Shown here: piece after piece, positions 1 through 8,339 of the stretch
Position numbering within the stretch: position 1 is the stretch's first letter
Layout: each line of letters begins with the position of its first letter
Assembly (NCBI GenBank): GCA_021324165.1
Contig: JAJPJR010000012.1
Location: 1 to 33,145 of the forward strand
Direction: 5' to 3'
Source of the DNA: Armatimonadota bacterium
GTDB lineage: Bacteria > Armatimonadota > Fimbriimonadia > Fimbriimonadales > ATM1
DNA: 33,145 nucleotides
The notes under the pieces: model-generated
The model's database searches: none
The model's input: the letters and a program-made list of their open reading frames with translations, nothing else
Told to the model about the DNA's origin: nothing
Program-made: the position numbers and the translations under genes

Positions 1-2
1 CA

Positions 3-45
3 TCCGGCGCTTCGCGCCACCTTCCCCCTAAATCAGGGGGAAGGA
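3..45. repeat. Hairpin repeat, copy 1
   Basis: This 43-base unit recurs exactly at 156-198. It contains a short palindrome (GGCGC-TTC-GCGCC, 6-18) followed by a perfect 10-bp stem (20-29 with 35-44) around a 5-base loop. It looks like a dispersed intergenic repeat of the REP/MITE kind. No coding sequence is evident in 1-286, and the rest of that stretch is unremarkable spacer. Confidence 0.8.
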
Positions 46-83
46 TGGAAAGCAGAACTCCACGCTGCCCACATTCCATGCTG

Positions 84-120
84 CCCCCTGGAATCAGGGG
101 GAAGCCCAGTGAGCGAAGCG
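84..120. repeat. Diverged or inverted relative of the hairpin repeat
   Basis: A 6-bp stem (84-89 with 96-101) uses the same C-run/G-run core as the flanking copies. It is followed by GCGAAGCG (113-120), the reverse complement of the CGCTTCGC present in copies 1 and 2. The order suggests a partly inverted, degenerate copy lying between the two identical ones. Confidence 0.5.
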
Positions 121-155
121 AACGGTGATGGGGGTAAGCGAGCAAACCACCCCCT

Positions 156-198
156 TCCGGCGCTTCGCGCCACCTTCCCCCTAAATCAGGGGGAAGGA
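156..198. repeat. Hairpin repeat, copy 2
   Basis: Identical over 43 bases to 3-45, with the same 10-bp stem (173-182 with 188-197). Exact identity of two copies 153 bases apart points to recent duplication or gene conversion. Confidence 0.8.
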
Positions 199-286
199 CA
201 GAAAAACTGAAACCACCCGTAAACCCAACCTTCACCCTAATGCAGGCTGAAAGGATGCAAAAACTGGAAGCACAAAGAAAACTGAT

Positions 287-363
287 TGGTGGGCCCAGGT
301 AGATTCGAACTACCGACCTCGCCCTTATCAGGGGCGCGCTCTAACCAACTGAGCTATGAGCCC
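287..363 (-). tRNA. tRNA-Ile (anticodon GAU)
   Basis: Read on the minus strand this is a full 77-nt cloverleaf with encoded CCA (287-289). The acceptor arms GGGCTCA and TGGGCCC pair with one wobble. The D arm, the TTCGAAT T-loop and an anticodon loop with GAT at 327-329 are all present. A possible minus-strand -10 box TATACT lies at 376-381, giving a very short 5' leader. No convincing -35 is visible. Confidence 0.96.
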
Positions 364-437
364 GATGGGGCGCGAAGTATACCTACGCCAAAGTTACGCC
401 CCACTCCCATCGGGCGTCAAAATCCCCAAGGAAAGGT

Positions 438-443
438 TATACT
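438..443 (+). promoter_or_regulatory. -10 box (TATACT) for the propeller gene
   Basis: TATACT lies 27 bases before the ATG at 471, and an AGGAGG ribosome site (459-464) has ideal 6-base spacing. No good -35 is visible. With the minus-strand box at 376-381 this makes 364-470 a divergent promoter region. Confidence 0.45.
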
Positions 444-470
444 TTCGGGCAGTTGCACAGGAGGCATCAG

Positions 471-2099
471 ATGGTTCTTAGGCGTTTTCTCACCTTTTGG
501 GTCGCAGCAGCGGCCTGCTCAGCAATCGCGATCAACGGGCCGCTTCCCCTCGGCTGGCGGTGGACGGGCAAAGCGATGTCGCCCCCGAGCGCCTCGCCGG
601 TGCTTTCGGGCAGCATGGTTATCGTCCCCGTTGGAAACAGTGTGTACGCTCTCGACGCTGCAACCGGCCGCCAGATTTGGGAATTCCCCAAAGGCTCCGA
701 ACCTGCGGGTGAATTCAAAACCACGGTCGCAGTTTCGGGTGATACAGTGATCGCAGGCAACACCAACAAGTCGGTGTTTGCAATCAACAAAAACGACGGC
801 TCAAAACTTTGGACGCTGCTGCTCAGCGGTTCGGTGGCCCGACAGGTTTTCGCGGACAACGAGAACGCATATCTTCTAACCAGCGATAATCGCATCGTGG
901 CGATCAACATCGCAACCGGTTCGCGCGCGTGGGCTCAAGATTACGATATTCAAGATTCGGTGGTTGGCAGCGCAGTGCTATACGACGGCGATCTGATTTT
1001 CTACACGGGTTCAAGCCAACTGATGTCGTTCAGCACAACGAAACAGAAACCGAATTGGACACTCAACGTCGGCTCGGTGCCCGAAGGCGCTCAGCCGGTG
1101 ATTTTCGATGGCGCAGTTTGGGTGGTTTCGGGAACGCAGATCGCAAAACTGAATGCGAAAACCGGCAGGCCGTCATTTACGAAAACCATGCCCGCGCAGC
1201 TTGCGGGATCGCCGGCGATGACACCCAAAGGAGGCGTGGTCGCCACCGAAGATCTGAAATGCTACGTGATTGACCTATCAGGAAACCTTACGAGCCGCAA
1301 GCCGATCGAACTGCGCGGATACCTCGCTGGTTCGCCTCAACCCGTGGGCGACCTGGTTCTCGTTCGGTCGAGAGCAGGCGCGTTGTTTTTGATTGATCCT
1401 TCGCGTTCGGGCGGCGCCGTCATTTGGGAATACAGCACGATTCCCATCGCAGGCATGAAGCGCACGGAATCGGGTGAGACCACGGGCGGAACGGGGCCCT
1501 ATGGAGGCGGAGGAGGCGGCGCAGGAGGAACGCTCCGAGCGGGCGGCGGTGGAGGCACCACCCAAAAAGCCTCGCCGGTTCTTACGGTCGCAATTCTTGG
1601 TCAGGTTGCCGCAAGCGACAACGCGATCTATGCGCTGGGAGATGAAGGCTCGGTTTTCGCGTGGGGCGCAAACCTCGGCACCGATGAAACCGGCCCGACC
1701 ATCACGATGCTCACGCCTCCTGATGGCTCCACGCTTTGCGCAAAACCCGGTTTGAACATCGTGTTCGACCTTGAAGATCAAACATCGGGAGTGATGTCGA
1801 AAAGCATCCATGTAACGATGAACGGCCAGCCGGTCAATTGGGAATACGAGCCCGGTCCCGGCTATTTGTGGATTCGCGTCCGCGATGCAGGAAGCACGAC
1901 TCCGGGTTCTAACCTTCCGTTTCCCGATGGAAGAAAAACGATCACGGTTTCGGTGGCGGATTGGATGGGCAACGTTACCGAAAAAAGTTTCACGCTGGTG
2001 GTTGACAACTCACTGGAGCCGATCAAAGAACGCGGGAGCGACGTGAAGGCCGGCCTCGGCGGCAAAGGAAGTGGAAGCGGCGGTTCGGGCAGCGGCTGA
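471..2099 (+). CDS. Exported PQQ-type beta-propeller protein (BamB-like repeats)
   Basis: Residues 1-22 form a signal peptide with a basic start, hydrophobic core and Ala-rich end. Residues 35-330 hold repeated blades of the PQQ/BamB type, recognisable from motifs such as VYALDAATGRQIWEF and VFAINKNDGSKLW. A Gly-rich linker of about 30 residues (1490-1560) follows, then a last propeller strand, a C-terminal Ig/Big-like region beginning near TITMLTPPDGS, and a Gly/Ser tail. The start at 471 is preferred because AGGAGG sits 6 bases upstream and translation yields a clean signal peptide. The protein is probably periplasmic or surface-exposed. Nothing in the sequence shows that it binds PQQ or belongs to a BAM complex. 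The stop overlaps the dprA start (TGATG), so the two are probably cotranscribed. Confidence 0.8.
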   Translation: MVLRRFLTFWVAAAACSAIAINGPLPLGWRWTGKAMSPPSASPVLSGSMVIVPVGNSVYALDAATGRQIWEFPKGSEPAGEFKTTVAVSGDTVIAGNTNKSVFAINKNDGSKLWTLLLSGSVARQVFADNENAYLLTSDNRIVAINIATGSRAWAQDYDIQDSVVGSAVLYDGDLIFYTGSSQLMSFSTTKQKPNWTLNVGSVPEGAQPVIFDGAVWVVSGTQIAKLNAKTGRPSFTKTMPAQLAGSPAMTPKGGVVATEDLKCYVIDLSGNLTSRKPIELRGYLAGSPQPVGDLVLVRSRAGALFLIDPSRSGGAVIWEYSTIPIAGMKRTESGETTGGTGPYGGGGGGAGGTLRAGGGGGTTQKASPVLTVAILGQVAASDNAIYALGDEGSVFAWGANLGTDETGPTITMLTPPDGSTLCAKPGLNIVFDLEDQTSGVMSKSIHVTMNGQPVNWEYEPGPGYLWIRVRDAGSTTPGSNLPFPDGRKTITVSVADWMGNVTEKSFTLVVDNSLEPIKERGSDVKAGLGGKGSGSGGSGSG

Positions 2100-3130
2100 T
2101 GCGCTCGCCTCGTTTTTGGCAGGCACTGCTCTCACTCGACCTGCTTCCTCATCAGGCCCGAGCCCTCCTCGAGCGGCTCGGGCCTGACTGTGTGGAGCCC
2201 GAAGATCTGATTCGTTCGCACGCAATCACGAACGATCAAAAGACGAAACTCGAAAACGCCCTCGCAAAACTTGATTCGATCAGCGATTGGCCGCACATCC
2301 TGAGTGTTGAACACGATGACTATCCGAGCAACCTGCGCACGGCGAATCCACCCGCGGCATTGATGGTGTTGGGCAAAATCGAGCCGCGCGACAGCCTTGC
2401 GGTTTCGATTGTGGGCACGCGCAAAGCGTCAATCTATGGAGCGGCTGTGGCAAGACGGATCGCGTATGAACTCGCGTCGGCGGGAATTACGATCATCAGC
2501 GGCGGCGCTTATGGAATTGACGCAGCCGCGCACGAAGGAGCGCTGGAAGCGGGCGGACGAACGATCGCGGTTTTGGGTTCAGGGCTCGACAAACTGTATC
2601 CGGCGTCGCACAAACACGTGTTTGAAAAGATTTCACGCAACGGCGCGGTGATTTCGCAGTTCGCTCTTGGCAAAACGTCGCAGCCTTGGATGTTTCCTAT
2701 CCGCAACGACACGATTGCCGGCCTCAGCCGCGCGGTCATCGTGGTTGAGGCTCCCAGCATGAGCGGAGCGTTGATCACCGCCGCAAGCGCTGCTGAATAT
2801 GGCCGATTGGTTTTCGCAACGCCCGCCAACATTGATTCGCTCAACTATCGTGGAAGTTTTCGGCTGATAAACGATGGGGCCACGCTGCTGTTCACACCGG
2901 ATCAGGTTTTTGAAGCACTTGGCGTGAATAAGCGCGTCGGCGCGCGACCGCAAATCGAACTTTCCGAAACCCATGCCGCGATTCTGGCGCTCCTTTCGAG
3001 CGAACCCGAAATCCCTGACAACCTAAGCGAAAAACTGCAGCTTCCAGCAGGAGAGATGTTCGCACACCTCACGGAACTCGAACTTCGCGGCCTGATTTCA
3101 AAAACGCCCGGCGGATATGTGAAGGCATGA
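2099..3130 (+). CDS. dprA: DNA processing protein DprA/Smf
   Basis: DprA binds incoming single-stranded DNA during natural transformation and loads RecA. The 343 residues show an N-terminal SAM-like region (1-65), the Rossmann domain with SIVGTRKAS (103-111), SGGAYGIDAAAHEGAL (134-149), AVLGSGLDKLYP and MSGALITAASAAEYGR, and a C-terminal winged-helix segment (about 285-343). Length and motif order are normal for the family. The ATG overlaps the preceding stop, and the gene's own TGA overlaps the nagA ATG. The pilB-pilT-pilC genes near the right end of the window would be compatible with type IV pilus-driven competence, which is inference. Confidence 0.95.
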   Translation: MRSPRFWQALLSLDLLPHQARALLERLGPDCVEPEDLIRSHAITNDQKTKLENALAKLDSISDWPHILSVEHDDYPSNLRTANPPAALMVLGKIEPRDSLAVSIVGTRKASIYGAAVARRIAYELASAGITIISGGAYGIDAAAHEGALEAGGRTIAVLGSGLDKLYPASHKHVFEKISRNGAVISQFALGKTSQPWMFPIRNDTIAGLSRAVIVVEAPSMSGALITAASAAEYGRLVFATPANIDSLNYRGSFRLINDGATLLFTPDQVFEALGVNKRVGARPQIELSETHAAILALLSSEPEIPDNLSEKLQLPAGEMFAHLTELELRGLISKTPGGYVKA

Positions 3131-4149
3131 ACGCCCACGTTTGGAAAGACAACGGTTGGCAGATACAACAGATCGAAGCATCCCAATCTGTCAGCGAACC
3201 CATGTATCTGGTTCCGGGCCTTGTGGATGCGCACTGTCACGGCGCTTTTGGTTTGGATGTGATGCGGGGAGAATCGCGCCAGATCGGCAAAACACTTCGT
3301 CAGCACGGGGTGGAATGGTTCTGTCCCACAACCGTAACGGCAAGCTGGGATTCGCTCGAAACCGTGCTGAATGGGATTCAGATCGGCGAAGACGGCATAG
3401 CAGGAGTTCATTTGGAAGGGCCGTTTATCAACCCGAAAAAAATCGGCGCGCAGCCAAAGGAGTTCGCATGCGGCCCCTCTTGGGAACAGTTTCAATCGCA
3501 CCTTAAACAGCATCTGAACAAAATCAAAATCGTAACCCTTGCTCCCGAACTTGGCGGCGCAGACGAAGTTGTGCGGATGCTGCACCAAAACGGAATCATC
3601 GCATCTATTGGTCATTCCGATGCCGGCTTCGAATGTCTCGAACGTTTTCGCGGATTCGGTTTGAACCGAATGACCCACTTTTACAACGCCATGTCCGGAT
3701 TTCACCATCGCGGGGCTGGGTGCGTCGGATTCGGGCTGCTGCGCGCGCCGAGATGCGAACTGATTTACGACCGCGTGCACGTTTCGCGCGAGGCTGCCGA
3801 GCTGCTCTTCAGATCGGTCGGCATCGAAAACGTGATCGGAATCAGCGACGGCACCGCGATGTCCGGCATTCCCGACGGCCAGCCTCGCGAGATGTGGGGG
3901 CGCCAAGTCGTCAACAAAAACGGCACGCCCCGTCTTGCAGATGGATCGTTGTGTGGCAGCGGGGCGACCCTTCTGATGGTGTTTCAGAACCTTTGGAACG
4001 ACTTCGGACCTGAAGCCGCCATAAAGGCTTGCAGCCAGAACCCCCGCGCCGAACTCGGTCTGCCTGAGCCCGATCTGTTTCTTCTGGTGGATTCCCAAGC
4101 GCGGCTTTTGGAACTCAGGTCTGGCAATCTGGAGCCCAAGCCCGTATAA
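3127..4149 (+). CDS. nagA: N-acetylglucosamine-6-phosphate deacetylase
   Basis: The enzyme removes acetate from GlcNAc-6-phosphate in amino-sugar and peptidoglycan recycling. Family signatures are clear: PGLVDAHCHG (metal-site H36/H38), GVHLEGPF with metal ligand E97, IGHSDAG (H163), MTHFYNAM (H184), the substrate-loop YDRVHV, and ISDGTAMSG with D241 in the position of the catalytic Asp. At 340 residues it is shorter than the usual roughly 380, mostly at the N-terminal beta-sandwich, but no catalytic element is missing. It overlaps dprA by ATGA. Its TAA lies inside a TATAAT box that probably drives the next gene. Confidence 0.93.
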   Translation: MNAHVWKDNGWQIQQIEASQSVSEPMYLVPGLVDAHCHGAFGLDVMRGESRQIGKTLRQHGVEWFCPTTVTASWDSLETVLNGIQIGEDGIAGVHLEGPFINPKKIGAQPKEFACGPSWEQFQSHLKQHLNKIKIVTLAPELGGADEVVRMLHQNGIIASIGHSDAGFECLERFRGFGLNRMTHFYNAMSGFHHRGAGCVGFGLLRAPRCELIYDRVHVSREAAELLFRSVGIENVIGISDGTAMSGIPDGQPREMWGRQVVNKNGTPRLADGSLCGSGATLLMVFQNLWNDFGPEAAIKACSQNPRAELGLPEPDLFLLVDSQARLLELRSGNLEPKPV

Positions 4150-4150
4150 T
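4145..4150 (+). promoter_or_regulatory. Consensus -10 box (TATAAT) before the first KimA gene
   Basis: A perfect TATAAT contains the nagA stop codon. A partial -35 (CTGGCA, 4121-4126) lies 18 bases upstream. The ATG at 4163 follows 12 bases later with no Shine-Dalgarno sequence, so the transcript would have a leader of only about 5 nt. Confidence 0.6.
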
Positions 4151-4162
4151 CGGCCCCTGGGC

Positions 4163-6007
4163 ATGCTTTCACATCCACTAACGGCCCTGAAAAGGCTCTT
4201 TTTCGGCGCGCCCATCGCCACTTCCCGCGCTCATCACGAACGCTTACCGATTCTTTTCGGCCTTCCGGTTTTCGCAAGCGACGCGATCTCCTCGGTCGCC
4301 TATGCCACCGAGGAGATTCTGCTGGTCTTGGCGGCGTCCACCACTGTGGCGTTGGGAAGCGTGGTTTGGATTTCGATCGCGATCGCCGGATTGGTTGGGA
4401 TCGTGGTTTTCAGCTATGTCCGGACGATTCATGCGTACCCTCAGGGCGGCGGGGGATACAGGGTTTCCAGCGACAACATCGGTTCAAGGCTGGGCAGGGT
4501 GGCAGGCGCAGCGCTTCTGATTGATTACGTTCTTACGGTTGCGGTGAGCGTCAGCAGCGGAGTTTTGGCAATCGCCTCGGCGTATCCGGCAACCAAGCCG
4601 TACATCGTTGAAATCGGTTTGATGTGCATCGGGATTATGGCGTGGGTGAACCTGCGGGGAACCCGCGAGAGCGGCTTGGTGTTTGCGATTCCCACCTATC
4701 TTTTCATCACGTTGATTTTGGGCTTGATTATTGTGGGACTGTTGGGAGCGGGGCGGGGTGTCGGCCCGCTGACCAGCGCCGAAGCGATCCGCCCTGACCA
4801 GACTCTGGCGCAAGCGTCGGCGCTTTGGATCATTCTGCGCGCTTTCGCGGCGGGATGCACGGCGCTTACCGGAATCGAGGCGATTGCCGACGGCGCGGGA
4901 GCGTTTCGCCCTCCGGAAGCCGTGAACGCCAGCAGAACGCTCATTCTGCTTGGCGTTGTGCTGACGTCGTTGTTCGTGGGAGTGAGTTGGCTCGCATCGC
5001 ATTACGGCGTCGCGCCGATCAGCCTTTCGAGCCCGAACTACAAAACGGTTCTGGCCCAGCTCAACGAAGGCTTGTTCGGAAACGGCGTGCTGTTTTACAC
5101 GCTGCAGATCACCACGATGGCGATTCTGATTTTGGCTGCCAACACCGCATTTGCCGACTTTCCCCGGTTGTGCAGTTTTATCGCCCGCGACAGTTACATG
5201 CCCCGCCAACTTGCGAACTTGGGCGACAGGCTGGTTTATCAAAACGGAATTCTTCTGCTCGCGTTTTGTGCGGGGATGCTGATTTTTGTGTTTCACGGCG
5301 ACACGCACCGTTTGATTCCGCTGTATGCGGTGGGAGTGTTCACTTCGTTCACGCTGAGCCAAACAGGAATGGTTGCGCGCCAAATAAGGATGAAGCAGCC
5401 GCTGTGGGGAATCGTTGCAAGCGCGATCGGTGCCGTTACCACAGGCGGCGTGATGCTGGTGATTCTGATCACGAAGTTTCACGACGGCGCGTGGATTGTG
5501 GTGATTACCGCCACCTTGCTGCTGCTTTTCTTCGCTTGGGTTCGGCGGCATTACGACTATCTGGCCGAAGAGTTGAACGTGGCGCCCGATGAACGCGTGC
5601 CCATTTCCGATACGACCGTTTTGCTGCTGGTGCCGCGCATTCATCGCGGAGTGCTGAACGCGATATCCTATGCCCGCACTTTGAGCCATGACTGCAGGGC
5701 GGTGCACATCACCATCAACCCCGAATCGGTTCCGAAAATGGTGGAAGAGTGGGAAAAGCATGCGCCCGATATTCCGCTTGTGATTTTGGAATCTTCGTAC
5801 CGATCGCTGGTCGAGCCGCTGATGGAATATATTGACGAGGCGGTGGGCGAAAGGCCGAACCATTTTCTCACGGTGATCGTTCCGCAGGCCGTGCCGAAGC
5901 ATTGGTGGCAGGGAATCTTGCACAATAATGCAGCGATTCCAATCAAAATGGCGCTTGCAAGCCGCAAGAATGTTGTCATAACCAACTTGAGGTATTTCTT
6001 GGACTGA
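4163..6007 (+). CDS. KimA-type potassium transporter (APC/KUP-related), copy 1
   Basis: A 614-residue membrane protein with about 12 hydrophobic segments (roughly 30-455) and a cytoplasmic C-terminal domain of about 150 residues. The blocks FASDAISSVAYATEE, HAYPQGGGGYRVSSDNIG and CTALTGIEA match Bacillus subtilis KimA (YdaO), a high-affinity proton-coupled K+ importer controlled by c-di-AMP. D40, Y47, D121 and E239 align, from memory, with acidic and Tyr positions important in that protein. The generic alternative name is APC-family amino-acid permease. Its stop overlaps the start of the STAS-USP gene (TGATG), implying coupled translation. A paralogue lies at 23461-25335. Family assignment is confident; the substrate is inferred. 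Confidence 0.82.
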   Translation: MLSHPLTALKRLFFGAPIATSRAHHERLPILFGLPVFASDAISSVAYATEEILLVLAASTTVALGSVVWISIAIAGLVGIVVFSYVRTIHAYPQGGGGYRVSSDNIGSRLGRVAGAALLIDYVLTVAVSVSSGVLAIASAYPATKPYIVEIGLMCIGIMAWVNLRGTRESGLVFAIPTYLFITLILGLIIVGLLGAGRGVGPLTSAEAIRPDQTLAQASALWIILRAFAAGCTALTGIEAIADGAGAFRPPEAVNASRTLILLGVVLTSLFVGVSWLASHYGVAPISLSSPNYKTVLAQLNEGLFGNGVLFYTLQITTMAILILAANTAFADFPRLCSFIARDSYMPRQLANLGDRLVYQNGILLLAFCAGMLIFVFHGDTHRLIPLYAVGVFTSFTLSQTGMVARQIRMKQPLWGIVASAIGAVTTGGVMLVILITKFHDGAWIVVITATLLLLFFAWVRRHYDYLAEELNVAPDERVPISDTTVLLLVPRIHRGVLNAISYARTLSHDCRAVHITINPESVPKMVEEWEKHAPDIPLVILESSYRSLVEPLMEYIDEAVGERPNHFLTVIVPQAVPKHWWQGILHNNAAIPIKMALASRKNVVITNLRYFLD

Positions 6008-6795
6008 TGGTCGTAGAATCCATCAACGATATTATCAAGCTTTCCGGTGATTTGGTTACAAATCAGTGGGAGGCGATTCGCACCGCCGCGGGTTTGCTGC
6101 TGAAGCGGCACCCGCGCGGCGTGGTGGTTGACTGCAGCGGCATTCGGAAAGTAAGCGAGGAAGGCGCACAGACTTTTTATGACATGATGGTGTACATCGA
6201 GTCGAAAAAAGCGCGGATTATCGTTGCCAACGTTCCAGCCCATGTGAAAGAGGCATTATCTGATGTTCCCGACGTACGATCGCGGCTTGCGATGGCCGGG
6301 AGCGTTGCAGACGCGAGGAAATCTCTTGATTTGTTGGACGAAATTACCAAGCCGCGCAAAGGGGAACAGCGGTCTACGGGAAAACTGCTGCTTTGCCTTT
6401 CGGGAAGCCTCGCCGACTCCTACGCCATTTCGCTTGCGGCGGCGATTGCCGAACGAAGGCACCTTTCGGTTGCAGCAACATTTCCGATTGCGGTGCCCCG
6501 CGCGCTGCCAGCCAACACGCCCATGCCCGAAGAAGAGCAGATTGCAACCCAATCGCTGACCAGGGTGCGCGAGTTTCTTTCGCAAAAAGGAATCGAAGTG
6601 GAACTTTCGGTTGACCGCACGCGCAGCATCGCATCGGTCATCGAATCCATGCAGGAAGGCGCCATGGTATGCGTCATTTCACTTCCTGCACCCGACCCGG
6701 CAAAAGGGGAGCCGGCAAACCTGATCAACGCGCTGTTGGGCATTGTCAAGCCCGAAATCGTGCTGGTGCGCGGGCCCCTTCGTCAAATGGGGTAA
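6007..6795 (+). CDS. STAS domain fused to a universal-stress-protein-like domain
   Basis: Residues 1-110 fit a STAS (anti-sigma antagonist) fold, with VVVDCSGIRKVSEEGAQTF at the usual phospho-acceptor loop. The Ser of the typical DSSG is replaced by Glu (S50-E51-E52-G53), so classical serine phosphorylation there looks unlikely. Residues 125-260 resemble a UspA domain (LLLCLSGSLADSYAISLAAAIAE near its start, PEIVLVRG near its end). The G-x2-G-x9-G(S/T) ATP loop is not evident. There is no signal peptide or membrane segment, so it should be cytoplasmic. Coupling to a KimA transporter suggests a regulatory subunit, as with STAS domains on SulP transporters or the USP domain of KdpD. That role is inference. 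Confidence 0.65.
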   Translation: MVVESINDIIKLSGDLVTNQWEAIRTAAGLLLKRHPRGVVVDCSGIRKVSEEGAQTFYDMMVYIESKKARIIVANVPAHVKEALSDVPDVRSRLAMAGSVADARKSLDLLDEITKPRKGEQRSTGKLLLCLSGSLADSYAISLAAAIAERRHLSVAATFPIAVPRALPANTPMPEEEQIATQSLTRVREFLSQKGIEVELSVDRTRSIASVIESMQEGAMVCVISLPAPDPAKGEPANLINALLGIVKPEIVLVRGPLRQMG

Positions 6796-6798
6796 ATT
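6793..6798 (+). promoter_or_regulatory. Possible -10 box (TAAATT) just before guaB
   Basis: A TANNNT hexamer overlaps the TAA of the STAS-USP gene and ends 5 bases before the guaB ATG. No -35 and no ribosome site are visible, so a leaderless guaB transcript is possible. Confidence 0.3.
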
Positions 6799-6803
6799 TG
6801 AAT

Positions 6804-8285
6804 ATGCGACACGTTAGCCCCGAGGAGCGCCTCAGCTTCGATGACGTGCTCCTGGTTCCCAAGCGAACCGAAGTCATGCCCCATCAGGTTGACATCTCAA
6901 CCGAACTGCTGCCGGGAATCCGTTTATCAACGCCTTTTGTTTCCGCGCCGATGGACACGGTCTCGGACGCGCGCATGGCGATCGCCATGGCCCGCGAAGG
7001 CGGCGTCGGCGTGATTCACCGCAATATGACCATTGATCAACAAGCCGATATGGTGGATCGAGTGAAGCGAAGCGAGCACGGCGTGATTCACGATCCGATT
7101 CGGCTTGGCCCCGATAACACGATTAAAGAAGCGATCGCTATGATGGATCGCTACCACATTTCGGGAGTCCCCATCACCGATGACTCTGGCAAACTGGTTG
7201 GGATTCTCACGAACAGAGACATCAGGTTCGTTACAGAGTTTTCGAAGCCGATTCGCGAGCGAATGACGAAGCAAAACCTGATTACCGGAAAGTCCGGCAC
7301 AACGCTCGATCAGGCCGAAAAGATTTTGCAAGAGCACCGCATTGAAAAACTTCCTTTGATTGATGAAGCCGGTTTGCTGGTTGGGCTCATCACGATCAAA
7401 GACATTATGAAAGTGAAGCAGTTTCCCAATGCAACCAAAGATTCGAAAGGAAGGCTGGTTGCGGGAGCGGCGATCGGCGCGCTGCGAGAGCCTTATGAAC
7501 GCGCAAAAGCGCTGCAGGATGCGGGTGTTGATTTCGTGGTGATTGACGCAGCCCATGGACACAGCAAAGGCGTGATGGACTGCCTGAAAATGCTCAAGAA
7601 CAAACTGCCCGATTTGAAAGTGATTGCAGGCAACGTGATCGGCAAAGATGGCGTTTGCGAACTTGCCTCGCTGGGCGCGGACGGCCTTCGTGTGGGAATC
7701 GGCGCGGGATCCATCTGCACAACTCGCGTGGTAGCAGGTGTGGGCGTGCCCCAGTTTCATGCGGTTTTGGAATGTGCGCGTGCTGCGGCCGAGATCGGCG
7801 TTCCCACGATTGCCGATGGCGGAATTCGCAGCAGCGGCGACATTGTAAAAGCGCTCGCCGCCGGCGCAAACGCCGTGATGATGGGCAACATGTTTGCTGG
7901 CTGCGACGAAAGTCCGGGCGAAATCGAAATGTACCGAAACCGCGCTTACAAAGTGTATCGCGGAATGGGATCCATCAGCGCCATGCGCCAAGGCAGCAGC
8001 GACCGATATTTTTCAATTAAAGAAGGAGCGGCGATTGTGCCCGAAGGCGTTGAAGGCCGTGTGCCGTATCGCGGGCCGCTGCACGAAATCATGACGCAGC
8101 TGATCGGCGGCCTGAAATCGGGCATGGGTTATTGCGGCGCTGGGACGTTGGCCGAACTCAGAACCAACGCAGAGTTCATTAAAATTACCAATGCCGGACT
8201 GCGCGAATCGCACCCGCATGACGTTTGGATTACCAAAGAGCCCCCGAACTATAGCAGCCCCACGATGGCAGGCGAAACGGACTAA
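6804..8285 (+). CDS. guaB: IMP dehydrogenase
   Basis: GuaB oxidises IMP to XMP with NAD+, the committed step of GMP synthesis. The 493-residue protein has the N-terminal SFDDVLLVP signature, a CBS pair inserted in the barrel (about residues 93-205), the catalytic loop GAGSICTTR with Cys305, [17 protein letters not shown], and the flap region [10 protein letters not shown]. The ATG at 6804 gives the expected N-terminus; the open frame upstream of it is not family-like. The gene follows the KimA and STAS-USP genes by 8 bases but is a housekeeping enzyme with no evident functional link to them. Confidence 0.97.
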   Translation: MRHVSPEERLSFDDVLLVPKRTEVMPHQVDISTELLPGIRLSTPFVSAPMDTVSDARMAIAMAREGGVGVIHRNMTIDQQADMVDRVKRSEHGVIHDPIRLGPDNTIKEAIAMMDRYHISGVPITDDSGKLVGILTNRDIRFVTEFSKPIRERMTKQNLITGKSGTTLDQAEKILQEHRIEKLPLIDEAGLLVGLITIKDIMKVKQFPNATKDSKGRLVAGAAIGALREPYERAKALQDAGVDFVVIDAAHGHSKGVMDCLKMLKNKLPDLKVIAGNVIGKDGVCELASLGADGLRVGIGAGSICTTRVVAGVGVPQFHAVLECARAAAEIGVPTIADGGIRSSGDIVKALAAGANAVMMGNMFAGCDESPGEIEMYRNRAYKVYRGMGSISAMRQGSSDRYFSIKEGAAIVPEGVEGRVPYRGPLHEIMTQLIGGLKSGMGYCGAGTLAELRTNAEFIKITNAGLRESHPHDVWITKEPPNYSSPTMAGETD

Positions 8286-8339
8286 AGGCCCAAAAGCCGA
8301 CCGCGCTTTGCGCAACAATAAGCGTGGCGGAGGCCGCAA

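Noticed and set aside
286-750. Open frame on the plus strand over tRNA-Ile, beginning MVGPGRFELPTSPLSG
   Set aside because: Its first part is the antisense of tRNA-Ile and the rest is out of frame with the propeller gene; it is a well-known type of spurious tRNA-derived frame.
2902-4221. Long minus-strand open frame opposite nagA
   Set aside because: It lies opposite dprA and nagA, whose family motifs are clear; its composition shows no domain or signal and reflects codon bias of the real strand.
4484-5923. 479-codon minus-strand frame opposite the first KimA gene
   Set aside because: Composition rich in His, Gln, Arg and Asn is typical of the complement of a membrane-protein gene. A similar frame opposite the second KimA gene (23722-25035) supports this.
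6927-7991. Minus-strand frame opposite guaB
   Set aside because: guaB is unambiguous and the frame has no recognisable domain or ribosome site.
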